Assembly: GCA_024226235.1 (NCBI GenBank)
Contig: JAAELW010000142.1
Coordinates: 1-38,281 of the forward strand
Direction: 5' to 3'
From: a bacterium
GTDB lineage: Bacteria; Myxococcota_A; UBA9160; UBA6930
DNA: 38,281 nucleotides
Shown here: in pieces, positions 31,785 to 38,281 of the stretch
Layout of the letters: each line of letters starts with the position of its first letter
Position numbering within the stretch: position 1 is the first letter of the stretch
The notes under the pieces: generated by a model
Databases searched by the model: none
Seen by the model: the letters and a program-made list of their open reading frames with translations, nothing else
What the model was told of the DNA's origin: nothing
Translations under genes and position numbers: made by a program

Positions 31785-33197
31785 ATGACGACACCCCTCG
31801 AACTCTCTCTCACCGAGCTCACCGCAGCGCTGCGCGATCGGAAGCTCTCCGCCGTCGAACTCGGCGAAGCCGTGCTGGCCCGGATCGACGCCACGAGTGC
31901 TGATCTGAACGCTTTCGTCTCGCTGCGGGATCGCGAAGTGATCCTGGCCGATGCCCGCGCATCCGATGAACGCATTGCTCGTGGCGAAGCCCGGCCGCTC
32001 GAAGGTGTGCCGCTCGGCGTCAAGGACCTCGAGGCGGCTCGAGGGCTCCCCCACACCGAAGGTTGCCTGATCTACAAGGATCGCGTCGCCGACCACGACA
32101 GTACCCAGGTGGGTCGGCTGCGCGATGCCGGCGCAGTGCTGGTCGGAAAGACCAATGCACCGGAGTTCGGTTACACGGCGATCACCAAGAACCTGGTGTA
32201 CGGCGTGACCCGCTCGCCATGGGATCTCGATCGCACCCCCGGCGGTTCCAGTGGCGGATCGGCGGCGGTTCTCGCCGCATCCGTCTGCCCGCTCGTGACG
32301 TCTTCCGATGGAGGCGGTTCGATTCGCATCCCCGCGAGCTTCGTGGGTGCGTTCGGTCTGAAGGTTTCGTTCGGCCGGGTCCCGCGCGGTCCGATGCATC
32401 ACTGGAACTACGGCGATACCTCCGTGTACGGGCCGACGACAAAGACCGTGGCCGATGGTGCGCTCTTTCTCGACCAGGTGGCCGGGGCCTCGCCCTGCGA
32501 TCCGAACTCGTTGCCGGACCCCGGTATTTCCTACGTCCAGGCCCTCGCCGAGGAGCTGCCCGCCGGGACGCGCTTCGGTGTCTCGCCGGATCTCGGCTAT
32601 GCGGTCGTACAATCCGATGTGGCTGCCTGCTTCGAGGACGCAGTGACGGCTTTCGAGGCTGCGGGCCATACGCTGGTGCCCATCGCGGGTGGACCGCCCC
32701 GCATGGGGCGCGAGTGGGGGCTGCTCGGCGCTTTCGAGATGGCGGGCCCGCTCGGTGCCTACCTGCCGGAGCGAGAAGAGGAGTTCGGCCGCGCCTTCAT
32801 CGGTGGGGTCAAGATGGCCGGCGAGATGACACCTGAGATCTGGGGCCGCATCTCCGAGCAGCGCATGCAGTTGAATGCCTGGTGCGCACAAGTCTTCGAC
32901 GAGGTCGATTTCCTGCTCACGCCAACCGTCCCCTACGACCCGCCGCCGGCCCGGGGGCCCTTCCCGGACGAGACCGAGGGACGCAAGCAGCACGCGGCCG
33001 GTGTCGCGTCATTCACGATTCCGTTCAACATGTCCTGGCATCCGGCGGCCACCGTTCGCGCGGGGATCTCGAACGCAGGCCTGCCGATCGGCCTGCAGAT
33101 CGTCGGCCCGCGGCACCGGGACGATCTGGTGCTGCGCGCAGCGCTGGCTTTCGAACGCGAACGGCCGTGGCATCCGGAGTGGCCCCAGATCGGCTGA
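31785..33197 (+). CDS. Amidase-signature family hydrolase
   Basis: The 470-residue cytoplasmic-type amidase has the Ser-cisSer-Lys set: Lys80 in GVPLGVKDLE, the Gly/Ser-rich loop TPGGSSGGSAA (cis-Ser at 155/156) and the nucleophile Ser179 in SDGGGSIRIPAS. It hydrolyses an amide or related bond; the substrate is not evident. It lacks the GatB partner nearby, so it is probably a stand-alone amidase rather than GatA. The frame opens at a GTG at 31743, but the family alignment supports the ATG at 31785. It follows the two-component genes on the same strand by about 56 bp. Confidence 0.9.
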   Translation: MTTPLELSLTELTAALRDRKLSAVELGEAVLARIDATSADLNAFVSLRDREVILADARASDERIARGEARPLEGVPLGVKDLEAARGLPHTEGCLIYKDRVADHDSTQVGRLRDAGAVLVGKTNAPEFGYTAITKNLVYGVTRSPWDLDRTPGGSSGGSAAVLAASVCPLVTSSDGGGSIRIPASFVGAFGLKVSFGRVPRGPMHHWNYGDTSVYGPTTKTVADGALFLDQVAGASPCDPNSLPDPGISYVQALAEELPAGTRFGVSPDLGYAVVQSDVAACFEDAVTAFEAAGHTLVPIAGGPPRMGREWGLLGAFEMAGPLGAYLPEREEEFGRAFIGGVKMAGEMTPEIWGRISEQRMQLNAWCAQVFDEVDFLLTPTVPYDPPPARGPFPDETEGRKQHAAGVASFTIPFNMSWHPAATVRAGISNAGLPIGLQIVGPRHRDDLVLRAALAFERERPWHPEWPQIG

Positions 33198-33268
33198 GCC
33201 TCCCGGACGGAACGAAGAAGAACCGAGCGCAACCTACGCCGCCCCCTGAACGCCAAGAAGGAAACACC

Positions 33269-33673
33269 ATGGTCCGGGTCGAGATCGAATATGAGGGCGA
33301 GCTTCACTCGAGTGCCCGCCATCCGTCCGGCGCAACGCTCGAGACCGATGCACCCAAGGACAACGAGGGCCGCGGCGAAGCGTTCTCTCCGACGGATCTG
33401 CTAGCGACTGCCCTCGGCAGCTGCATCCTCACGGTGATGGGCATCGTCGCCCGTCGCCACGAGTGGCCGATGCAAGGCGCCACGGCCAGTGTCGAGAAGC
33501 ACATGGTCGCCGACCCGGAGCGCCGCGTCGGCCGCCTGGAAGTCAGCATCGATCTCCCCGCTGGAATCCCCGAGAGCGCACGCGAGGTTCTCGAGCGTAC
33601 GGCTCACACCTGCCCGGTCTGCAACAGCCTCCACCCCGAGACGAAGGTCGACGTCACTTTCCACTGGAACTGA
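33269..33673 (+). CDS. OsmC/Ohr-family protein
   Basis: The 134-residue OsmC-fold protein has a redox Cys in TALGSCILTVMG (C52) and a second Cys pair in HTCPVCNSL (C115, C118). Its conserved SPTDLLATALGSC segment is the family core. OsmC/Ohr proteins reduce organic hydroperoxides using these two cysteines; this shorter form is the YhfA/OsmC-like branch, whose substrate is less certain. The ATG at 33269 follows AAGGA. It lies 71 bp after the amidase gene on the same strand and is convergent with arfB, with 25 bp between stops. Confidence 0.88.
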   Translation: MVRVEIEYEGELHSSARHPSGATLETDAPKDNEGRGEAFSPTDLLATALGSCILTVMGIVARRHEWPMQGATASVEKHMVADPERRVGRLEVSIDLPAGIPESAREVLERTAHTCPVCNSLHPETKVDVTFHWN

Positions 33674-33698
33674 CGATCCGCCACCGCTCGGTACGGAC

Positions 33699-34130
33699 CT
33701 ACTCCTCCCGAACCGATCGGGACTCCTTCTTTCTGGCCTGGTGGCGTTTCGCCGTGAGCCGCCGCTCGCGGCTAGCCCTGGAAGGACGCGTCTTCCGGCG
33801 GGGTCTCCGCACGGCGAGGGCTTCGCATAGCAGCTCTTCCATCCGAGTGAGTGCGGCCTCCAGGTTGCGGCCGCGCGTGCGCGCGCGGCCCGCCTGGACG
33901 TGGAGCCGGCCGTCGCTGGCGATGCGGGAGTCGAGTTTGCGGCGAATTCGGGCCGTCGGGGTGGGACCCAGCAGCCCCGCCATGCCTTCGAGATCGAGGG
34001 AGAGGTCGATCTTCGTGGCGACCTTGTTCACGTTCTGGCCGCCGGGGCCGCTGGCGCGGACGCTCCGCGCCCGCAAGAGACGGGCCGGGATGCGCCGGCG
34101 AGGGGAGAGCTCGAGATCCCGGAGCGGCAT
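33699..34130 (-). CDS. arfB: Peptidyl-tRNA hydrolase ArfB (ribosome rescue)
   Basis: The 143-residue protein has the release-factor catalytic motif in ASGPGGQNVNKVATK (GGQ 30-32) and a long basic C-terminal tail rich in Arg and Lys, which in ArfB enters the empty mRNA channel of stalled ribosomes. It hydrolyses peptidyl-tRNA on non-stop complexes. Length and tail match the YaeJ/ArfB family and are too short for a normal release factor. The start at 34130 is 38 bp from the GTG of the divergent ABC transporter gene. Confidence 0.93.
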   Translation of the reverse strand: MPLRDLELSPRRRIPARLLRARSVRASGPGGQNVNKVATKIDLSLDLEGMAGLLGPTPTARIRRKLDSRIASDGRLHVQAGRARTRGRNLEAALTRMEELLCEALAVRRPRRKTRPSRASRERRLTAKRHQARKKESRSVREE

Positions 34131-34168
34131 GCCGCCAGCCTAGGGAACCGCGGCTACCCTTCGCCGCT

Positions 34169-35086
34169 GTGGTCATCGAGTGCAGTCGCGTCACCAAGCG
34201 TTTCGGGAGCCAGGTCGTCGTGGACGAGCTCGATCTCTCGGTGCCGGCGGGTGGATGCTTCGGCCTGCTCGGGCCAAATGGCGCTGGCAAGACCACGACG
34301 CTGAAGATGATCTACGGCGTGACAGCGCCGACGGAGGGCAGCATCCGGGTCTTCGGCGAAGACGTGACGAAGCACCCCCGCCGCGTCCGCGCACGGCTGG
34401 GTGTGACGTTGCAGGAGAATGCCCTGATCGAGGTGCTCACGCCGGTCGAGAACCTGCGGGTCTTCGGCCGTTACCACCTGCTCTCGGAAGCGAAACTCGA
34501 CGATCGCATCCCGGATCTGCTCGATTTCCTGGATCTTCGCTCTCATGCGCATCTGCCCGTCGTGGCGCTCTCCGGCGGCTTCCAGCGCCGCCTCCAGATT
34601 GCGCTCTCGCTGGTCAACGAGCCAGAGCTTCTGATCCTCGACGAGCCCACCACGGGTCTCGATCCGGCGGTGCGCCTCGCCCTCTGGTCGCGGATCGGCG
34701 AGCTGCGTGCGCGGGGGACCACAGTCCTAATCACGACCCACTACATGGATGAGGCCGAGCGCCTGTGCGATCGGCTGGCGATCCTGAGCGAGGGCCGCAG
34801 GCTCGTGGAAGGTAGCCCCCGCGAGCTGATCGACGCCCACCTCGCCCGCGCCGCGGTCGAGATCGACCAGGATCCGGCCCACCACGCCAGTCTGCTGGCT
34901 CGTTTGAACGGCGTGCATCATCTCAAAGCTGGCCGCCGCTTGATGATCTACGGGGATGACGGTCCGGCGCTCCTCGAGGCGGTTCAGCGTGCCGGTGGCG
35001 ATCCCGCCGGGCTGGTTTCCCGCCCGAGCAACCTGGAGGACGTGTTCCTCGCACTCACCGGTACGGGCTTGGACGGCGACGCATGA
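34169..35086 (+). CDS. ABC transporter ATP-binding protein, NodI/DrrA type
   Basis: The 305-residue ATPase has Walker A GPNGAGKT (35-42), a Q loop, the signature LSGGFQRRLQIA in place of LSGGQ, Walker B LLILDEPTTGLD and the switch His in LITTHYMDEAERL. The C-terminal region ends NLEDVFLALTGTGL, as in NodI/DrrA-type exporters of lipo-oligosaccharides, lipids or drugs. The frame is open further upstream, but that part overlaps arfB in antisense; the GTG at 34169 matches the family start. Its 3' end overlaps the permease gene by 4 bp. The cargo is unknown. Confidence 0.92.
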   Translation: MVIECSRVTKRFGSQVVVDELDLSVPAGGCFGLLGPNGAGKTTTLKMIYGVTAPTEGSIRVFGEDVTKHPRRVRARLGVTLQENALIEVLTPVENLRVFGRYHLLSEAKLDDRIPDLLDFLDLRSHAHLPVVALSGGFQRRLQIALSLVNEPELLILDEPTTGLDPAVRLALWSRIGELRARGTTVLITTHYMDEAERLCDRLAILSEGRRLVEGSPRELIDAHLARAAVEIDQDPAHHASLLARLNGVHHLKAGRRLMIYGDDGPALLEAVQRAGGDPAGLVSRPSNLEDVFLALTGTGLDGDA

Positions 35087-35850
35087 AGGTGAGCCCTCGC
35101 CACGCGCTGGCCGTCTGGAAGCGCAACTTTGCGCTGTATCGGCGCACCTGGATGCTCAACCTGTTGCCCAATTTTTTCGAGCCGATCCTCTACCTGGTTT
35201 CGATGGGTATTGGCGTCGGCGCGTACATCACCGAGATGGGTGGCACCTCCTATATCGCCTTCATCGCGCCGGGTCTGGTCGCGGTCGCGGCGATGAACGG
35301 AGCGAGCTTCGAAGTCACCTACAACGCCTACGTGCGGATGAACTACGAGAAGACGTACGAGGCCATGCTCACCACGCCGATCCAGCCCGAGGACGTGCTC
35401 GCCGGCGAGATCTTGTGGGCCATGACCCGCGCGACGCTGTATGGCGGCTGCTTCTTGCTCGTGATCGCTGCAATGGGTCTGGCTTCTCCCGGTCGCGCGT
35501 TGATTGCACTGCCGCTCGTGCCGCTGACCGGCCTGCTGTTTGCGGCGATCGGGATCGCGTTCTCGCTTCGCATCCCGACCCTCGACCTGTTCAGCTTCTA
35601 CTTCACGCTCTTCCTGATGCCTCTCTTCCTGTTTTCCGATGTCTTCTTTCCGCTCGAGGAGCGGCTGTCCGGCGGCTGGCTTCAGCTGGCTGAGGTGTTG
35701 CCGCTGCTCCATCCGGTACGGCTGATGCGCACGGCCTTTGACGGGACACTCTCCGCACAGGTGGCCTGGGATCTGGCCTACGTGGCCGTTCTCTCGCTGG
35801 TGCTGCTCTGGATGGCAGCCCGGATCACCCGCCGGAGGTTGACGGCGTAG
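35083..35850 (+). CDS. ABC-2 type permease, NodJ-like
   Basis: The 255-residue membrane protein has six predicted helices and the ABC-2 family pattern. A basic cytoplasmic N-terminus (AVWKRNFALYRRTW) is followed by FFEPILYLVSMGIGVGAYI, GASFEVTYNAY, RMNYEKTYEAMLTTPI and the late FFPLEERLSGGW. Size and motifs match NodJ, the partner of NodI. It forms the transmembrane channel for the adjacent ATPase. The last 26 bp overlap the 3' end of the convergent uncharacterised gene. Confidence 0.92.
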   Translation: MKVSPRHALAVWKRNFALYRRTWMLNLLPNFFEPILYLVSMGIGVGAYITEMGGTSYIAFIAPGLVAVAAMNGASFEVTYNAYVRMNYEKTYEAMLTTPIQPEDVLAGEILWAMTRATLYGGCFLLVIAAMGLASPGRALIALPLVPLTGLLFAAIGIAFSLRIPTLDLFSFYFTLFLMPLFLFSDVFFPLEERLSGGWLQLAEVLPLLHPVRLMRTAFDGTLSAQVAWDLAYVAVLSLVLLWMAARITRRRLTA

Positions 35851-36448
35851 GAGCGGTCTGGAAATCCGCGTCCATCCGGTAGATCAGCAGATCTGGCCGC
35901 GGTCGCTCCGACAGCCAGTTGGAGTCGAGGCGAGCCTCTTCGCAAGCCCGCGTGAAGAAACCCTCGACGTTGTGGCGCATCGATTCGGGGAACTCCGCAG
36001 CGTCCTCGATCGTCACCTTCAGACGCGCCGGATGTCGTTCGTCCGCATCCACCGACCAACGTCCGACATCGAAGAGGGCGTCGTGCACACGGATGGCCTG
36101 CCGCATCAGCATTCGCAGCTCACCGAGGGTGGTCGCGCCGGGTCCAGAGAGCGCGTCGAGCTGAGGGTAGTGCCCGCTGGCGATCAGCCGTTCGGCGGCG
36201 AGGCGCCCGCGCTTGCGCAGGTAGCCGATGCGTCCACCGCCATCGACCTCGAAGAGCAGCAACACGATCCGCTCGGCGATGTGGATCGGATACCAGACAG
36301 CAGGGTCGACCTTGCCCTCGAGCAACTCGAGGTCTTCCGCCTGGAGAGAGAACTCGAGCTGCTCCTGGGAAAGGCGGCCTTCATCCCGAAGACCGCACAG
36401 TTCTTCCACGCTGCCGGCAAGCGCAGCTCCCTTGATCCTTCCGGCCAT
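35825..36448 (-). CDS. Uncharacterised helical protein
   Basis: I do not recognise this 207-residue protein with certainty. It has no signal peptide or membrane helix and is largely alpha-helical up to about 120 (WYPIHIAERIVLLLFEVDGGG, then RKRGRLAAERL). A more beta-like part with ARLKVTIEDAAEFPESMRHN follows, then a helical end. The WYP...GG...RKRGR pattern loosely recalls DUF2378/TIGR02265-like proteins common in myxobacteria, but I would not assign it. Coding is supported by residue composition and the long clean frame. Its 3' end overlaps the ABC permease gene tail-to-tail by 26 bp. Confidence 0.65.
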   Translation of the reverse strand: MAGRIKGAALAGSVEELCGLRDEGRLSQEQLEFSLQAEDLELLEGKVDPAVWYPIHIAERIVLLLFEVDGGGRIGYLRKRGRLAAERLIASGHYPQLDALSGPGATTLGELRMLMRQAIRVHDALFDVGRWSVDADERHPARLKVTIEDAAEFPESMRHNVEGFFTRACEEARLDSNWLSERPRPDLLIYRMDADFQTAPTPSTSGG

Positions 36449-36542
36449 GCCGTTGCATCGGAGCCCGGTGGGCGGGCTTGAGAGACTTGTTGCATCCCTC
36501 GGGTGCCCAGACTGCGGGCCAGCTTGGCGGATTCAGGAGCGT

Positions 36543-36782
36543 CTAGGCCGCTGCACCTTCTCGTACGGCTTCGGGAACGAGGTGGAGGTGATGGCGGGTG
36601 TGGCCGCCTCCCCCGGCCATGGCCAGGATGAGTTCGTGGCTCGGGAGGTCGATCCGAGCGCGTTCCACCCACGGTTCCCGCTGGGCACGGGCCAGGCCCG
36701 CCACCAAGGACGCGCGGGTGGCAAAGCGGACACGGATCTCGTGAGTCTCGGGGCGGGGCGCGAGATGCTGCAGCTCGGTCAT
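36543..36782 (-). CDS. Small uncharacterised protein
   Basis: This is a 79-residue frame with an ATG preceded by GGAGG at 8 bp and a plausible protein-like composition (IRVRFATRASLVAGLARAQ, then a HTRHHLHLV end). It lies alone in the 493-bp space between the uncharacterised helical protein gene and the metallophosphoesterase gene. I see no known domain. Other frames over the same bases are longer but Arg/Pro/Ser-rich without a ribosome site, so this is the best candidate. The flanks 36449-36542 and 36783-36941 show nothing further. Confidence 0.5.
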   Translation of the reverse strand: MTELQHLAPRPETHEIRVRFATRASLVAGLARAQREPWVERARIDLPSHELILAMAGGGGHTRHHLHLVPEAVREGAAA

Positions 36783-36941
36783 CAGGGGTCCTCCGGGCGG
36801 GGAGACAACAGGGGGTACGTCAACCTTCTCGGCAAGAGGTAGCTCGGCAATGTGATGCCCAAATGAAGCAGTTCCGAGTCCCCGGGGGTGGCGTCCCCGC
36901 AGCGGGTGCCTGGGGCGTAGGGTCTCTATCTTGCGGCGCTG

Positions 36942-38219
36942 ATGCCTGCTCCGCCCACCTGGCTACTCCCCTCCCTCGCTCTCGGGATCGGTCTGGGCCT
37001 CCCGTTGTACGCCGGCCGCTTTCGCGGCCGCAGTTACGCGATCTTCGCGACGGTCCTGGTGCTGATCTCTTTTCCGGGCGCCCTGGGGTTGGCTGCCCGC
37101 AGTGCCATCCAAGCGCCCGAAAGCCTCCGCGGGGCTGTCGGCTGGGCCTTCATCTACGGAATGCTCGCGACCGGGTTTCACTTCGCGTCCTTGGTTCGAG
37201 CACGGCTGCGCCCGGGGGGCTTCCGCTGGGCTGTGTCCCTCCCCGGGATGGCCTTTCTGGCGCTCGGTGCGCTGGCCGGGCCCTGGCTGCTGGTGTTGGA
37301 GCTGGCGCGCATCGGTGCCGTGTCGCTCGGCTCAGTCAGTGTTGCCGGCGGCATCGCGTGGTTGGAGCTCTTCCCCCTCGTGCTGGTGGCGTTCTCGGTT
37401 GCCACATCCCTTGGCCTCCGGAGGGAGATCGTACGGATCGTGTTGGATCGCCGAGTCCATGCCGAGATCTCCCGTATCCCTGTCGAGCGGCACCATCCGC
37501 GCCAGCCGCCGCCGGCAACGGAGCGTCCGCTGCGGGTGGTGCAGATTTCCGATGCTCATCTGGGCCCCTGGCAACCGATCCACCGTCTGAAGGCCAGGAT
37601 CGCCGAGCTCATGGCCCACGAGCCCGATCTCGTGCTGATCACCGGGGACCTCCTGACGATGGAGGGCAATGCCACCGCCGGCGCATTGACCGAAGCGCTG
37701 GAACCGCTTCGGTCCGCCCGGGGCAGGTGCTTTGCCATTTTTGGAAATCACGACCACGAGGCCCCCGAGGAGGTCCGCGCAGCCCTCGATGCCTGTGGCG
37801 CGAGGTTGCTGGTGGACGAGGAGGCCATCGCTTCGACCCCGGCAGGCCCGGTCCAGCTGGTCGGCGCGGATTGGGCGCGGAAGGGTCGCGCGAAGCGCCT
37901 CGGCGCCCTCGCCAGGCGATACCCCCGCCGGGAGGGGCACCTGCGTCTCTGGCTGGTGCACGATCCACTGGGCTTTGCCGATCTCCCCGACGGCGAGGCC
38001 GATCTGGTGCTCGCCGGCCATACCCATGGCGGACAGATCGGTCTGGTCAGCTTCGGCTCCGACTGGACCGTGCTCTCCCGAAGCCGCTGGCCCGACCACG
38101 GCCTGTTCGGCCTGGGCACGAACCGGCTCTACGTTCACCGTGGCACCGGGTTCTACGGCTTCCCACTCCGCATCGGCGTGCCCGGCGAGGCGTCGCTGCT
38201 CGAAGTAACGACCAGTTAA
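36942..38219 (+). CDS. Membrane-anchored metallophosphoesterase
   Basis: The 425-residue protein has four or five N-terminal membrane helices (about 5-165) and a calcineurin-like phosphoesterase domain. The metal motifs are DAH (D204/H206), GDLL (D236), GNHDHE (N269-H272) and GHTHGG (H360/H362), all intact. It resembles YaeI/YkuE-type phosphodiesterases that act at the membrane, including lipid-related ones such as UDP-diacylglucosamine hydrolases. The substrate is unknown. No strong ribosome site precedes the ATG. The palindrome at the window end begins 17 bp after its stop codon. Confidence 0.87.
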   Translation: MPAPPTWLLPSLALGIGLGLPLYAGRFRGRSYAIFATVLVLISFPGALGLAARSAIQAPESLRGAVGWAFIYGMLATGFHFASLVRARLRPGGFRWAVSLPGMAFLALGALAGPWLLVLELARIGAVSLGSVSVAGGIAWLELFPLVLVAFSVATSLGLRREIVRIVLDRRVHAEISRIPVERHHPRQPPPATERPLRVVQISDAHLGPWQPIHRLKARIAELMAHEPDLVLITGDLLTMEGNATAGALTEALEPLRSARGRCFAIFGNHDHEAPEEVRAALDACGARLLVDEEAIASTPAGPVQLVGADWARKGRAKRLGALARRYPRREGHLRLWLVHDPLGFADLPDGEADLVLAGHTHGGQIGLVSFGSDWTVLSRSRWPDHGLFGLGTNRLYVHRGTGFYGFPLRIGVPGEASLLEVTTS

Positions 38220-38236
38220 GATAGGGGCCAGGCACT

Positions 38237-38281
38237 TTTGTTAAGTTGAAATTCCCCAGAGGGAAATTTCAACTTAACAAA
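38237..38281. repeat. Long near-perfect palindrome at the window edge, REP or transposon-end like
   Basis: Arms 38237-38257 and 38261-38281 pair at 20 of 21 positions around a 3-base loop. The preceding bases GGGGCCAGGCACTTTT resemble a sequence I recall flanking IS200-like REP-associated (RAYT) transposases. The palindrome reaches the last base, so the element may continue outside. It could also terminate the metallophosphoesterase transcript. It is far more A/T-rich than its surroundings, which favours a foreign origin. Confidence 0.7.

Noticed and set aside
31644-32993. 449-codon minus-strand frame
   Set aside because: Antisense shadow of the kinase 3' end and the amidase gene.
33851-34168. 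N-terminal extension of the ABC ATPase
   Set aside because: It overlaps arfB in antisense and has no ABC-family sequence; the GTG at 34169 fits the family start.
36228-36842. 204-codon plus-strand frame and the overlapping 36184-36672 minus-strand frame
   Set aside because: Both are Arg/Ser/Pro-rich shadows without ribosome sites; the 79-codon minus frame with GGAGG is preferred.
1-38281. tRNA, rRNA, exosortase, transposase or prophage genes
   Set aside because: None recognised anywhere in the window; a structure-based scan was not possible, so small RNA genes cannot be excluded.

Overview
The window is GC-rich chromosomal DNA from a Gram-negative bacterium. Tightly packed genes, many GTG starts, sulfatase-fold proteins ending in L-R-A-L-G-Y, long TPR lipoproteins and a PEP-CTERM surface protein suggest a myxobacterial or deltaproteobacterial-type environmental lineage. 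That placement is an inference. No rRNA, tRNA, CRISPR array or complete insertion sequence was seen.

Region 1 (47-3557, minus) is a four-gene run for envelope glycan or lipid-linked sugar chemistry: a TMTC-like membrane protein, a SAM methyltransferase, a DPM1-type glycosyltransferase and a DUF2304 membrane partner. Region 2 (3855-14691) mixes strands. It holds a membrane-embedded spermidine-synthase-like fusion, two paralogous GT-C-like membrane proteins in opposite orientation, two lipoprotein enzymes of the sulfatase fold, and an exported GMC flavoprotein. Region 3 (14748-22409) holds a PEP-CTERM protein with its own terminator and a good sigma-54 promoter. Divergent from it are two PrsT-like TPR lipoproteins and a third sulfatase-fold enzyme, translationally coupled. 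All three sulfatase-fold enzymes carry Thr where sulfatases carry the Cys/Ser that becomes formylglycine, so they may be phospho-type transferases or hydrolases. Regions 1-3 together read as an envelope and surface glycan island; no exosortase gene is inside the window.

Region 4 (22445-26456) is an oxidoreductase operon (SDR and two zinc alcohol dehydrogenases) divergent from a WYL-domain regulator. Two matching palindromic operator candidates lie between them, five helical turns apart. Region 5 (26453-28942) holds msrA, an exonuclease III and a Gfo/Idh-type dehydrogenase. Region 6 (28950-31728) is a compact Cpx-like envelope-stress module: a CpxP/Spy-type protein, a CpxR-like regulator and a CpxA-like kinase. 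A perfect CpxR-box pattern lies upstream, and the kinase carries a 36-bp tandem triplication in its ATP lid.

Region 7 (31785-38219) is mostly housekeeping: amidase, OsmC-like protein, ArfB, a NodIJ-type ABC exporter, two uncharacterised proteins and a membrane metallophosphoesterase. The window ends inside or at a long near-perfect palindrome that looks like a REP or transposon-end sequence.
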